Of a DNA stretch of 64,000 bases, positions 48,121 to 56,429 are shown one piece after another. The stretch is from contig NZ_STGG01000064.1 in NCBI RefSeq assembly GCF_005222695.1, forward strand, positions 1 through 64,000, written 5' to 3'. The stretch comes from Massilia sp. HP4. GTDB taxonomy: Bacteria; Pseudomonadota; Gammaproteobacteria; Burkholderiales; Burkholderiaceae_D. The notes below the pieces were generated by a model. That model saw only the letters and a list, made by a program, of their open reading frames with translations. It made no database searches and had not been told where the DNA came from. How positions within the stretch are numbered: the first letter of the stretch is position 1; every line of letters starts with the position of its first letter. Made by a program: the position numbers and the translations under genes.

Positions 48121-49142
48121 TCATCGATATCCACGGTCACTACACCACCGCGCCGCCGGCACTGGAAGCCTGGCGCAAACGGCAGATCGCCGGCCTGCAC
48201 GACCGCGCGCTGGCCCCGTCGGCCGCCGAGCTGCGCATCGGCGACGACGAACTGCGCGAGAGCATCGCCAGCAACCAGCTCGGCAAGATGCGCGAACGCG
48301 GCATCGACCTGACCGTGTTCTCGCCGCGCGCGAGCTTCATGGCCCACCACATCGGCGACTTCGAGACCAGCGCCGCCTGGGCCGCGATCAATAACGAGCT
48401 ATGCCACCGCGTGAGCCGGCTGTTCCCGGACAGCTTCGTCGGCGCCGCCATGCTGCCGCAGTCGCCCGGCGTCGATCCGGCCAGCTGCATCCCGGAACTG
48501 GAACGCTGCGTCAAGGAGTATGGCTTCGTCGCCATCAACCTGAACCCGGATCCATCGGGCGGCCACTGGACCAGCCCCCCACTGACCGACCGCCACTGGT
48601 ATTCGGTCTACGAAAAGATGGTCGAGTACGACATCCCGGCGATGATCCATGTCTCGACCTCGTGCAACGCCTGCTTCCACACCACGGGCGCGCACTACAT
48701 CAATGCCGACACCACGGCCTTCATGCAGCTCTTGAGCGGCGACCTGTTCGCCGACTTTCCGACCCTGAAGTTCGTCATCCCCCACGGCGGCGGCGCCGCG
48801 CCCTATCACTGGGGCCGCTATCGCGGCCTGGCCCAGGAAATGAAGAAACCGCTGCTGCAGGACCACCTGCTCGATAATGTGTTCTTCGATACCTGCGTCT
48901 ACCACCAGCCGGGCATCGACCTGCTGACCAGGGTGATCCCGGTGCAGAACGTGCTGTTCGCCTCGGAAATGATCGGCGCCGTGCGCGGCATCGACCCCGA
49001 GACCGGCCACCATTACGACGACACCCGGCGCTACATCGACGCGGCCAATATCACCCCTGCCGAGCGCCACCAGATCTACGAGGGCAATGCGCGCCGCGTG
49101 TATCCACGGCTCGACGCCCTCCTTGCGGCGAAAGGACTATGA
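48117..49142 (+). CDS. ligJ: 4-oxalomesaconate hydratase, amidohydrolase type (LigJ)
   Basis: A 341-residue amidohydrolase-superfamily enzyme that hydrates 4-oxalomesaconate to 4-carboxy-4-hydroxy-2-oxoadipate. It opens IIDIHGHYTTAPPALEAW (metal-site HxH) and has HVSTSCNACFHTTGAHYINADT and VIPHGGGAAPYHWGR. I use the TTG at 48117: AGGAAA lies 8 bases upstream and the TTG overlaps the ligU stop (TTGA). It is the amidohydrolase form known from Sphingobium, not the PIG-L-like GalB of Pseudomonas. ligK follows one base after its stop. Confidence 0.88.
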   Translation: MIIDIHGHYTTAPPALEAWRKRQIAGLHDRALAPSAAELRIGDDELRESIASNQLGKMRERGIDLTVFSPRASFMAHHIGDFETSAAWAAINNELCHRVSRLFPDSFVGAAMLPQSPGVDPASCIPELERCVKEYGFVAINLNPDPSGGHWTSPPLTDRHWYSVYEKMVEYDIPAMIHVSTSCNACFHTTGAHYINADTTAFMQLLSGDLFADFPTLKFVIPHGGGAAPYHWGRYRGLAQEMKKPLLQDHLLDNVFFDTCVYHQPGIDLLTRVIPVQNVLFASEMIGAVRGIDPETGHHYDDTRRYIDAANITPAERHQIYEGNARRVYPRLDALLAAKGL

Positions 49143-49143
49143 C

Positions 49144-49845
49144 ATGAACATGCCGACTCCACTCCACACCCAGCTGGGCGTCGTACGCCGCAATATCGTG
49201 CGCGCCGACGCCGCCGCCACCGAGGCGCTGGCCCGCTTCGGCAGCGCCACCGTGCATGAGGCAATGGGCCGCATGGGCCTGATGAAACCGTATATGCGCC
49301 CGATCCATTCCGCGCAGGTATCCGGCACTGCCGTGACGGTGCTGCTGCACCCGGGCGACAACTGGATGATGCACGTGGTGGCCGAACAGATCCGGCCCGG
49401 CGACATCGTGGTGGCCGCCATCACGGCCGACTGCAGCGACGGCTATTTCGGCGACCTGCTCGCGACCAGCTTCATGGCGCGCGGCGCGAAGGCGCTGGTG
49501 ATCGACGCCGGCGTGCGCGACGTGCGCGAGCTGGGCGCCATGGGCTTCCCGGTCTGGAGCAAGGCGATCAGCGCCAAGGGCACCATCAAGGCCACGCTCG
49601 GCTCGGTCAACGTGCCGGTGGTGTGCGCCGGCGCCCTCGTGCAGCCAGGCGACGCGATCGTGGCCGACGACGATGGCGTGGTCGTGGTGCCGGCCGCCGA
49701 CGTGGAGCGCGTGCGCGAGGCCGCCGCGAAACGCGAGGCCCTCGAAGCCGGCAAGCGCGCACAGCTCGCGGCCGGCGTGCTGGGACTGGACATGTACGCC
49801 ATGCGCGGCCCGCTCGAGCAGGCCGGGCTGGTCTACATCGACTAG
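49144..49845 (+). CDS. ligK: 4-carboxy-4-hydroxy-2-oxoadipate aldolase (LigK)
   Basis: A 233-residue class II pyruvate aldolase of the RraA-like fold. It cleaves 4-carboxy-4-hydroxy-2-oxoadipate to pyruvate and oxaloacetate. It shows STVHEAMGRMGLM near the start, HPGDNWMMHVVAEQIRPGD, and the metal-site region AKALVIDAGVRDVRELG. Only one base separates it from ligJ, and ligI follows after nine, so all are in one transcript. It ends the central pathway into the TCA cycle. Confidence 0.92.
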   Translation: MNMPTPLHTQLGVVRRNIVRADAAATEALARFGSATVHEAMGRMGLMKPYMRPIHSAQVSGTAVTVLLHPGDNWMMHVVAEQIRPGDIVVAAITADCSDGYFGDLLATSFMARGAKALVIDAGVRDVRELGAMGFPVWSKAISAKGTIKATLGSVNVPVVCAGALVQPGDAIVADDDGVVVVPAADVERVREAAAKREALEAGKRAQLAAGVLGLDMYAMRGPLEQAGLVYID

Positions 49846-49854
49846 GGGACGACC

Positions 49855-50769
49855 ATGCACGCCACCAAGACCCCGGGCTGGCTCGACTGGCATCCGGCGC
49901 CCTCCAGGCCGCGCTTCGCGCTGCCGGCGGGCGCGGTCGACGCCCACTGCCACGTGTTCGGCCCGGCCGCCGAATTCCCTTACGCGCCGGAGCGCAAGTA
50001 CACGCCTTGCGACGCCGGCAAGCGCGAACTGTTCGCGCTGCGCGACCACCTGGGCTTTGCGCGCAACGTGATCGTGCAGGCCACCTGCCACGGCGCCGAC
50101 AACCGCGCCCTGGTCGACGCCTGCCGCGCCTCGAACGGCCGCGCGCGCGGCGTGGCTACCGTGCGCCGCGACATCGGCGACGACGAGCTCAAGGCGCTGC
50201 ACGAGGCCGGCGTGCGCGGCGTGCGCTTCAACTTCGTCAAGCGCCTGGTCGACTTTACGCCGAAGGAAGACCTGATGGACATCGCCGGCCGCATCGCCGC
50301 GCTGGGCTGGCACGTGGTCATCTATTTCGAAGCCCGCGACCTGCCCGAGCTATGGGATTTCTTCACCGCCCTGCCGACGATCGTCGTGGTCGACCACATG
50401 GGCCGGCCCGACGTCGGCCAGCCGGTCGATGGGCCTGAGTTCGCGTTATTCCTGGAATTCATGCGCCGCCATCCGAACGTCTGGTCCAAGGTGAGCTGCC
50501 CCGAGCGGCTGTCGCTGCGGGGCCCGGCCGCGCTGGACGGCGAGACCCATCCCTATCGCGACGTGGCGCCGTTCGCGCGCCGCATCGTGGAACAATTCCC
50601 GGACCGCGTCTTGTGGGGGACCGACTGGCCGCATCCGAACCTCAAGGACCATATGCCGGACGACGGGCTGCTGGTGGACTTCATCCCCCACATCGCGCCA
50701 ACGCCGGAGCTGCAGCGCAAGCTGCTGGTCGATAATCCGATGCGGCTGTACTGGCCTGAAGAACGCTAG
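49855..50769 (+). CDS. ligI: 2-pyrone-4,6-dicarboxylate hydrolase (LigI)
   Basis: A 304-residue amidohydrolase-superfamily lactonase that opens 2-pyrone-4,6-dicarboxylate to 4-oxalomesaconate, feeding ligU/ligJ/ligK. It has AVDAHCHVFGPAAEFPYAPE (HxH), QATCHGADNRALVD, FVDHMGRPDV-type and VLWGTDWPHPNLKDHMPDDG with the catalytic Asp. It is the last gene of the operon; nine bases separate its stop from that of the convergent bla gene. Confidence 0.92.
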   Translation: MHATKTPGWLDWHPAPSRPRFALPAGAVDAHCHVFGPAAEFPYAPERKYTPCDAGKRELFALRDHLGFARNVIVQATCHGADNRALVDACRASNGRARGVATVRRDIGDDELKALHEAGVRGVRFNFVKRLVDFTPKEDLMDIAGRIAALGWHVVIYFEARDLPELWDFFTALPTIVVVDHMGRPDVGQPVDGPEFALFLEFMRRHPNVWSKVSCPERLSLRGPAALDGETHPYRDVAPFARRIVEQFPDRVLWGTDWPHPNLKDHMPDDGLLVDFIPHIAPTPELQRKLLVDNPMRLYWPEER

Positions 50770-50778
50770 GCGTCCTGC

Positions 50779-52371
50779 CTACAAGAGGCCGAGCAACTGC
50801 AGCGCCGCCTTGCCGAGCGGGACCCGCTTGGCGGCGGCAGTCTCGTCGGTAATGTCGACGTTCAGGGCGAAGGCATACACCTTGCCGTCCTTTTCGACCC
50901 AGCCCACCCACCAGCCGATCTGGTTCTTGCGGTCATCCGGCATATACCATCCGGTCTTGGCATACAGGTTGGCGTTGTCGTCCTGGCGCACGATCTCGCG
51001 CACCGCCGCCATCGCCGGCTTCGGGAACGGCAGCTTGTCTTGCGCCAGGCGGCCCAAAAAGCGGGCCTGCTCGATCGCGCTGATCTTCAACGGGCCCTCG
51101 AGCCAGAAGGTGTCGACGACGGCGCCCGCGTCCATATTGCCGTAATCGAGCCGGCGCAGGCTTTCCTGCATGCGCGGCATGCCGATGCGGCGCGCCAGCT
51201 CCTTGTACACGGGAACGTTCGAGATCCGGATCGCCTCGCGCAGCGGCATGTCCCTGGCCCATTGCGGCAAATAAGTCGGGCCGCCGCCATAGGGCAGCAC
51301 CTGGTCCACGCTGGATACCGCGCCGGTACTCAGTCCGATCAGCGAGTTCGGAATCTTGAAGGTCGAGGCCGGGACGTAGCGGATATGGGCACGCTGGCGA
51401 TCGTGGCCCGTGTATTTGCCGGTGGCGACATCGTGCACGACCAAGGTGCCGGTCACGCCGGCCTGGTCGAACAGCTCCGTAATCCGCGCATTGTCGCGCC
51501 ATACGATCGCCGGCGTTTTTGCTTCGGCCGCCAGCGTCTTGGCCAAGCGCGCGCGGCCCGTGTCGGCATAGGCGCGGCAGGCGGCCTTGTCGATGAAGGC
51601 GGCATTGCCGAGCTTTGCGCGCTGGGCATGGCGCTGCCACAGATCGCTTCCCTCCGGATGCGCCGAAACCAGCACATCGCATGGCAGCGCCGCGACCTTG
51701 GCGATCGAGCGCTCGATGTCGCTGCGTGCGTTCGGGTAGGCCGGGTCGCCGCCATACCGGAAGCCGCCGGAGCCGATGGCATTCAGGCTGTCGGCGTAGA
51801 CCATATTGATGCGCTTGCCGCCATCGTTCGAGGTCCAGGTCCAGGTCGAGCCGCCTTGCGTGTGGCCAGGCGTCGCGTGCATGGTGACGGCCAGCGGGCC
51901 GACCTCGATCGTTTCGCCGTCGCGCACGATGCCGACATGATTCACCGGCGCCATGTCGGTCAGCGACGTGTATTGCGGATCGCCGCGGCTGGCCTTGCCG
52001 GTACGCAGGACCGGCGCCGCGGCGGGGCTGGCCTTGACCTCGGCGCCGGACAGGCGCTGCAGTTCGGCGATCCCGCCCGCGTGGTCGAAATGCTCGTGCG
52101 AGTTGAGGATGAAGCGGATGTCCTCGACCTTGAAACCGAGCTTGCGGACATTGGCCGCGATCTGGCTTGCGGCTTCCGGAATGGCGCCATCGATCAGGAT
52201 ATGGCCCTGCTTCGAGGTGATCAGCACGGCGCTGAGCCCACGGGTGCCGACGTAATAGCTGTCGCTGGAGAGCGCGAACGGTTCCTGTGGCGTATTCCAG
52301 TCGCTGGCCGCTGCCGGATGTACGCACGCGACGAGGCCAGCCGCGGCCAATGCCAGGCTTGTGATCTTCAT
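50779..52371 (-). CDS. bla: Fused subclass B3 metallo-beta-lactamase and class D (OXA-type) beta-lactamase
   Basis: A 530-residue exported protein with two complete beta-lactamase domains. Residues about 24-280 are a B3 metallo-beta-lactamase: zinc ligands in SHEHFDHAGG (His 92, His 94, Asp 96, His 97), His 170 (TPGHTQGG) and His 238 (SAHPEG). Residues about 285-530 are a class D enzyme: STFK (336-339), SNV (384-386), YGN (410-412) and KTG (472-474), with the tryptophan-rich GWWVGW after it. Both active sites look intact, so one polypeptide could hydrolyse carbapenems through zinc and other beta-lactams through serine. The signal peptide includes LVAC, so it may be a lipoprotein. It is the last gene of blaI-blaR1-bla, 21 bp after blaR1. 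Frame and length are continuous, with no sign of a sequencing join. Confidence 0.93.
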   Translation of the reverse strand: MKITSLALAAAGLVACVHPAAASDWNTPQEPFALSSDSYYVGTRGLSAVLITSKQGHILIDGAIPEAASQIAANVRKLGFKVEDIRFILNSHEHFDHAGGIAELQRLSGAEVKASPAAAPVLRTGKASRGDPQYTSLTDMAPVNHVGIVRDGETIEVGPLAVTMHATPGHTQGGSTWTWTSNDGGKRINMVYADSLNAIGSGGFRYGGDPAYPNARSDIERSIAKVAALPCDVLVSAHPEGSDLWQRHAQRAKLGNAAFIDKAACRAYADTGRARLAKTLAAEAKTPAIVWRDNARITELFDQAGVTGTLVVHDVATGKYTGHDRQRAHIRYVPASTFKIPNSLIGLSTGAVSSVDQVLPYGGGPTYLPQWARDMPLREAIRISNVPVYKELARRIGMPRMQESLRRLDYGNMDAGAVVDTFWLEGPLKISAIEQARFLGRLAQDKLPFPKPAMAAVREIVRQDDNANLYAKTGWYMPDDRKNQIGWWVGWVEKDGKVYAFALNVDITDETAAAKRVPLGKAALQLLGLL

Positions 52372-52392
52372 GGGATGTCCTTGTGTGGGAGT

Positions 52393-54108
52393 TTAGAGCG
52401 CGTCCAGCCTTGACGGCAGTTCGCGCAGGAAGGCTTCTTTCAATAGCGGCCCGGCCGCGCGCTCCGGGTGCTGGCGGTCGAGGGTCATGCGTGTGAACAC
52501 GATCGTGCGCCCTCCCTTGCTGGCCCAGCCGACGAACCAGCCATAGGAGCGCGCCGGCTCTTGCGTGCCGGCCGGCTGCTCGAGCACGGCGGTGCCGGTC
52601 TTGGCATACACGTCCCAGCCGTTCGGCAGCGTGGGCAGGCGCAGCAGGGTCGCCGTCGTGTCGTAGGCTTGCGGGGACAGGCCCAGTTCGCGGTTCACGA
52701 CCTTGCGCAGGAAAGCCGCCTGCTCCCCTGCCGAGATCTGCAGCGAGGAACCGATCCAGGCATCGGTCACGCCGCCCGACAGGTCGCGGTTGCCGTAGTC
52801 GAAGCGCCCCAGGTAGGACTGCAAGGCGGCTAGACCGAGCCGCGACGTGACCTGCTGCGCATACCACACGGTCGAATTGCGGATCCAGCCGGTGGGATCG
52901 GTGGTCGTGCGCCAGGCCGGCAGCCAGTCGATATAGCCCTGCCTGAACGGCAGCGCCGGCGTGTGGGCGTCGACCAGGATGCCGGCGTCATAACCCATCA
53001 GGCTGACGACGATATTGAAGGTGGAGGCCGGCGTGGCGCGCACGCCGCAGTCGCCCTGCTCGACCAGGCGCGCGCCGCTCGCGGCGTCGAGCATCAGGGT
53101 GCAATCGAGCCTCGAAGGCTGGCTGGTCCAGGCCAGCGCCGGCTGCAGCGCCAGGTTGGCGCCGAAGGCCAGCGCCAGGATCGCGCATCCCGCACCGCGG
53201 GCCAGGGCCGTATGGCGCGCGGTGCCTGGGGCGCGGATCAGCTCGACCCGGGCCGCCAGGGTATCCGGGGTGACGCCGCCAAACGCCAGCGCCCCGTGCA
53301 CCGCGTGGTGCTGCATGCGCAGCTGGGCGACGAGCGCCGCAGCGTAGGCGCGGCGCTCGCGCGGCGGCCGGCCGCGCAACACGTCGCGGTCGCAGCCGAG
53401 TTCCTGCGCCCAGCTGAGTTTTTCGCGCAAGCTGCGCATCGCCGGATTGAACCAGCACAGCGCCTGCAGCATGGCGCCCAAGGTCAGCCACCACAGGTCG
53501 CCGCGGCGCCAGTGCGTCAGTTCGTGGGCCACGATCAGTTCGCGCTGCAGCGGGTCGATGTCGCGCAAGCCACGTGGCAGCAACAGGCATGGCCTGAACG
53601 GGCCGACCAGCATCGGCGGGATCGGGGCGTCGACTTCGACGATGGCCGGCTGCGCTGCATGCGCCTGGTGCGCGCCGCCCCGTATCAGCCGATCCAGCGT
53701 CCGCTGGCCGCGCCACAGGCGGCCGAGCATCCACGCCAGGCCGGCCGCATAGGCCAGCACCCAGGTCCAGGCCAGCCACGCCAGCGGCGAACGCCGGTGG
53801 ACGGTGTCGGCCAGCATGCCGGCGACGCCCTCGGGCGCCGTCGAAGCCACGGACTGATTCGCCGCCGCGGCGCTCACATCGACTTCGAACACCGGCCGCA
53901 TGGGCGCCTGCTGGGCAGGCGGCATCAGCAGCAGCACGAAAGTGGCCGCGATCGCGACTTGCGCCAGCAGCCAGGTCGAGCGCTGCATGCCCAGCGCCGG
54001 CAGCCAGCGCCGCGCCAGCCACGCCGCGCCCCATACCGCCAGCCCGGCCGCCAGGCAGCCGGCGCTGGCGAACAGGAAGCGGATCGCGAGCTGGTCGAGC
54101 GCGGTCAT
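52393..54108 (-). CDS. blaR1: BlaR1-type antibiotic sensor: M56 peptidase with a class D-like sensor lacking the SxxK lysine
   Basis: A 571-residue membrane sensor. The N-terminal half has about four membrane segments and a cytoplasmic M56 zinc protease domain (HELTH at 195-199, with further residues in QELGCD at 236-240). A last membrane segment near 305-325 leads to an extracytoplasmic sensor (about 335-571) very like class D beta-lactamases: CTLMLDAASG, STF at 362-364, STV at 412-414, YGN at 438-440 and KTG at 503-505. At the SxxK motif residue 365 is Asn (codon AAT), not Lys. In known BlaR1 proteins this Lys is the base for acylation by the drug. The gene overlaps blaI by 4 bp (ATGA). Confidence 0.9.
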   Translation of the reverse strand: MTALDQLAIRFLFASAGCLAAGLAVWGAAWLARRWLPALGMQRSTWLLAQVAIAATFVLLLMPPAQQAPMRPVFEVDVSAAAANQSVASTAPEGVAGMLADTVHRRSPLAWLAWTWVLAYAAGLAWMLGRLWRGQRTLDRLIRGGAHQAHAAQPAIVEVDAPIPPMLVGPFRPCLLLPRGLRDIDPLQRELIVAHELTHWRRGDLWWLTLGAMLQALCWFNPAMRSLREKLSWAQELGCDRDVLRGRPPRERRAYAAALVAQLRMQHHAVHGALAFGGVTPDTLAARVELIRAPGTARHTALARGAGCAILALAFGANLALQPALAWTSQPSRLDCTLMLDAASGARLVEQGDCGVRATPASTFNIVVSLMGYDAGILVDAHTPALPFRQGYIDWLPAWRTTTDPTGWIRNSTVWYAQQVTSRLGLAALQSYLGRFDYGNRDLSGGVTDAWIGSSLQISAGEQAAFLRKVVNRELGLSPQAYDTTATLLRLPTLPNGWDVYAKTGTAVLEQPAGTQEPARSYGWFVGWASKGGRTIVFTRMTLDRQHPERAAGPLLKEAFLRELPSRLDAL

Positions 54109-54488
54109 GGCGCGCCGTCTTTCTCGTCCGGCCAGTCGTTCAGGAGCTGCTCCAGGCGCGCCAGCTCGGCATCGTCGACCAGTTTGCTGCCAGTGAACAT
54201 ATTGACCGGCAGCGGTGTATCGATCTCCATCACGCGCCGGCCGAAATCATGGGCGAAGGCGGCCAGGGTGTCGACCTTGTCGCTCGCCGCCTCGTAGACC
54301 TGCACGCCATGGCGCAGCTCCTGGCGCACCATGTTTTTCTCCAGCATGCGTTCGAGCGTCTTGCGGGTCGACGAATACGACCACGCCAGTTCCCCGACCA
54401 CGGCATCGTGGATTTCGCGGGCGCTCAGCGGCTGCCGGCGCCACAAGGCCTTGAGCAGACTCAGTTCGGACATCGAGGGGACAGGCAT
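54105..54488 (-). CDS. blaI: BlaI/MecI-type repressor
   Basis: A 127-residue cytoplasmic repressor. The N-terminal winged helix is seen as SMSELSLLKALWRRQPLSAREI and then WSYSSTRKTLERMLEKNMV, the recognition-helix pattern of BlaI/MecI. The C-terminal half is the dimerisation region and the expected site of cleavage after BlaR1 signals. It is the first gene of the operon with blaR1 and bla. Two 18-bp dyads upstream overlap the predicted promoter, which fits autoregulation. The proteolysis model is from Gram-positive homologues. Confidence 0.9.
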   Translation of the reverse strand: MPVPSMSELSLLKALWRRQPLSAREIHDAVVGELAWSYSSTRKTLERMLEKNMVRQELRHGVQVYEAASDKVDTLAAFAHDFGRRVMEIDTPLPVNMFTGSKLVDDAELARLEQLLNDWPDEKDGAP

Positions 54489-54503
54489 GGGTACGACTCC
54501 ATC

Positions 54504-54550
54504 TTGCGACTATTGACGCAATCATGCGACAACTGTCGCATGCCTGTCAA
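54504..54550 (-). promoter_or_regulatory. Predicted bla operon promoter with two BlaI-type operators
   Basis: On the minus strand, TTGACA (54550-54545) is a perfect -35 and CATGAT (54526-54521) a plausible -10, 18 bp apart. ATGCGACAACTGTCGCAT (54524-54541) has 8-bp arms inverted around two bases and covers the spacer. TTGCGACTATTGACGCAA (54504-54521) is an imperfect second copy over the expected start of transcription. The two share TGCGAC...GNCGCA. The whole control region fits into 62 bp between the SDR stop and the blaI start. Confidence 0.65.
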
Positions 54551-55273
54551 CTAGTTGCGCAAATCGTCGACCGGTTCGCTGCCGAAGCCCGGCGCCAGCA
54601 GGTAGTCGGCCAGCTTCTTCGCGCAAACCGCGGGCGAGTCGAGGGCGCCGCCCTCCTTCAGCGCAACGAATCGCTCGCGCAGCGGGAAGTCCGCATCCGG
54701 CGTGGCGCGGATCGCGGCCTGCATATCGGTATCGATCACGCCCGGCGCCAGGCTGCAGGCAAGCACCCGCGCGCCGCCTGCGCGCATGCCGCCATCGAGC
54801 AGCACCGCGCGCGCATGCTGGTCGAGCGCGGCCTTGGTCGCGCAATACACGGCCCAGCCGGGATAGGCATTGCGCGCCGCGCCGCTCGAGACGTGCAGGA
54901 TGCGCCGCTCGGCCTTGGGCGCGGCCTGGACGAAGGCGGCGGCCAGCGCCAGCGGCGCCCCGACATTGAGCGACACCGCGCGCAGCACCTCTGCGGGATC
55001 TTGCGCGGCGAGCGGGCCGACCGGGGTGACGACGCCGGCATTGTTCACCAGCAGCGCCTGGCTGGCGTCGGCCAGGAATTCGCGCAAGGTGGCGCCCGCC
55101 AGCCATGCCTGCAAGGCGGCCGGGTCGGCCATGTCGACCTCGGCCTGGTCGATGCCCGCCAGTGGCGAACGGCCGCGCGCCAGGCCCAGCACGGCAACGC
55201 CGCGCGCCTGCAATTCGGCCGCGATCGCGGCCCCGAGGCCACGGGTGTGGCCGGTGACGATGGCTTTCTTCAT
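54551..55273 (-). CDS. Short-chain dehydrogenase/reductase
   Basis: A 240-residue classical SDR with a Rossmann fold. The cofactor site TGHTRGLGAAIA is at the N-terminus, NNAGVVTP at about 88, and the catalytic Ser/Tyr/Lys in SSGAARNAYPGWAVYCATKAA (here given as SSGAA and YCATK). Start ATG 55273 chosen because the fold begins there. Substrate is unknown; the family includes sepiapterin and benzil reductases with similar TGHTRGLG starts. It follows murB by 10 bp on the minus strand and its stop abuts the bla promoter. Confidence 0.85.
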   Translation of the reverse strand: MKKAIVTGHTRGLGAAIAAELQARGVAVLGLARGRSPLAGIDQAEVDMADPAALQAWLAGATLREFLADASQALLVNNAGVVTPVGPLAAQDPAEVLRAVSLNVGAPLALAAAFVQAAPKAERRILHVSSGAARNAYPGWAVYCATKAALDQHARAVLLDGGMRAGGARVLACSLAPGVIDTDMQAAIRATPDADFPLRERFVALKEGGALDSPAVCAKKLADYLLAPGFGSEPVDDLRN

Positions 55274-55283
55274 CCTGGGTTCC

Positions 55284-56312
55284 TCAAATGAATACGGGTT
55301 CGGGTTCGAGCGCCACGCCATAGCGCGCCGCCACGTCGGACTGGATCGCCCGTGCCAGGCGCACCACGTCGGCCCCCTCGGCGCCGCCCAGGTTCACCAA
55401 CACCAGCGCCTGCTTGTGGTAGACGCCGGCCGGGCCGATATGGCGCCCCTTCCAGCCGCACTGGTCGATCAGCCAGCCCGCCGCCAGCTTCTCGCTGCCG
55501 TCCGGCTGGGCATGGTGGACGAGGTTCGGATACGTCTCGAGCAGGATCCGGCATTCCTCGCCCGACACCACCGGATTCTTGAAGAAGCTGCCGGCATTGC
55601 CGATCTCGAGCGGATCGGGCAGCTTGCGGCGGCGGATCGCTTCGACGATGGCGCCGACATCGCGGGGCGTGGGCGCGGCCAGACCCGCCTCTTGCACCGC
55701 GTTGGCCAGTTCGGCATAGCGCAGGTTCGGCTGCCAAGCCGCCGGCAGGGCGAAGGTCACATCCAGCACGATCAGCTCGCGGCCGTCGGCCTGCTTGAAG
55801 ATGCTGTCGCGGTAGCCGAAGCGACAGGCGGCGGCGTCCAGGGTACGGATCTCTCCGCTGGCCATGTCGAAGGCCGTGAGGCTGTGGAATACATCCTTGG
55901 TTTCTACGCCATACGCCCCCACGTTCTGGATAGGCGCGGCGCCCACGGTGCCGGGGATCAGCGACAGGTTTTCGAGACCGCCCAGGCCCTGTTCCAGCGT
56001 GTACTGGACGAAGGCGTGCCAATTCTCGCCAGCCTGGGCCCGCACCAGGATCTTGCCGCCCTGCTCGCCCAGGACCTCGCGCCCCTGGCCGGCCATGTGC
56101 AGCACCAGGCCATCGAAGTCTTGCGTGAACAGCAGGTTGCTGCCGCCCCCAAGCACCAGGCGCGGCAAGGCGGCGAGGGCGGGATCGGCGCGCACCGCCG
56201 TCAATTGCCCGGCGCCGGTGACGCGCAGGTATTGACGCGCCACGGCGGGGATGCGGAAGGTGTTCAAGCCGGCGAGCGGCTGGTCGTGGACGATGGGCAG
56301 GTCTGGGTGCAT
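55284..56312 (-). CDS. murB: UDP-N-acetylenolpyruvoylglucosamine reductase
   Basis: A 342-residue FAD enzyme of peptidoglycan synthesis that reduces the enolpyruvyl group to lactate, giving UDP-MurNAc. It has LGGGSNLLF for FAD, the LIPGTVGAAPIQNVGAYG stretch, the catalytic Ser in NAGSFFKNPVV and a final Glu in LEPEP. Its length and the YRDSIFK insert mark it as type I. The SDR gene follows at 10 bp, so they may be co-transcribed. Confidence 0.95.
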   Translation of the reverse strand: MHPDLPIVHDQPLAGLNTFRIPAVARQYLRVTGAGQLTAVRADPALAALPRLVLGGGSNLLFTQDFDGLVLHMAGQGREVLGEQGGKILVRAQAGENWHAFVQYTLEQGLGGLENLSLIPGTVGAAPIQNVGAYGVETKDVFHSLTAFDMASGEIRTLDAAACRFGYRDSIFKQADGRELIVLDVTFALPAAWQPNLRYAELANAVQEAGLAAPTPRDVGAIVEAIRRRKLPDPLEIGNAGSFFKNPVVSGEECRILLETYPNLVHHAQPDGSEKLAAGWLIDQCGWKGRHIGPAGVYHKQALVLVNLGGAEGADVVRLARAIQSDVAARYGVALEPEPVFI

Positions 56313-56429
56313 GACTTAACGGATAAAAAAATGTCGTTTCATTATAGTGGTTCACGCATTCCCGACTTTCCAGCCTGGCAAAACGGTCGCGATCCGGGCC
56401 GTTGTCCGTTAAAATAGAGGGATTAATCT

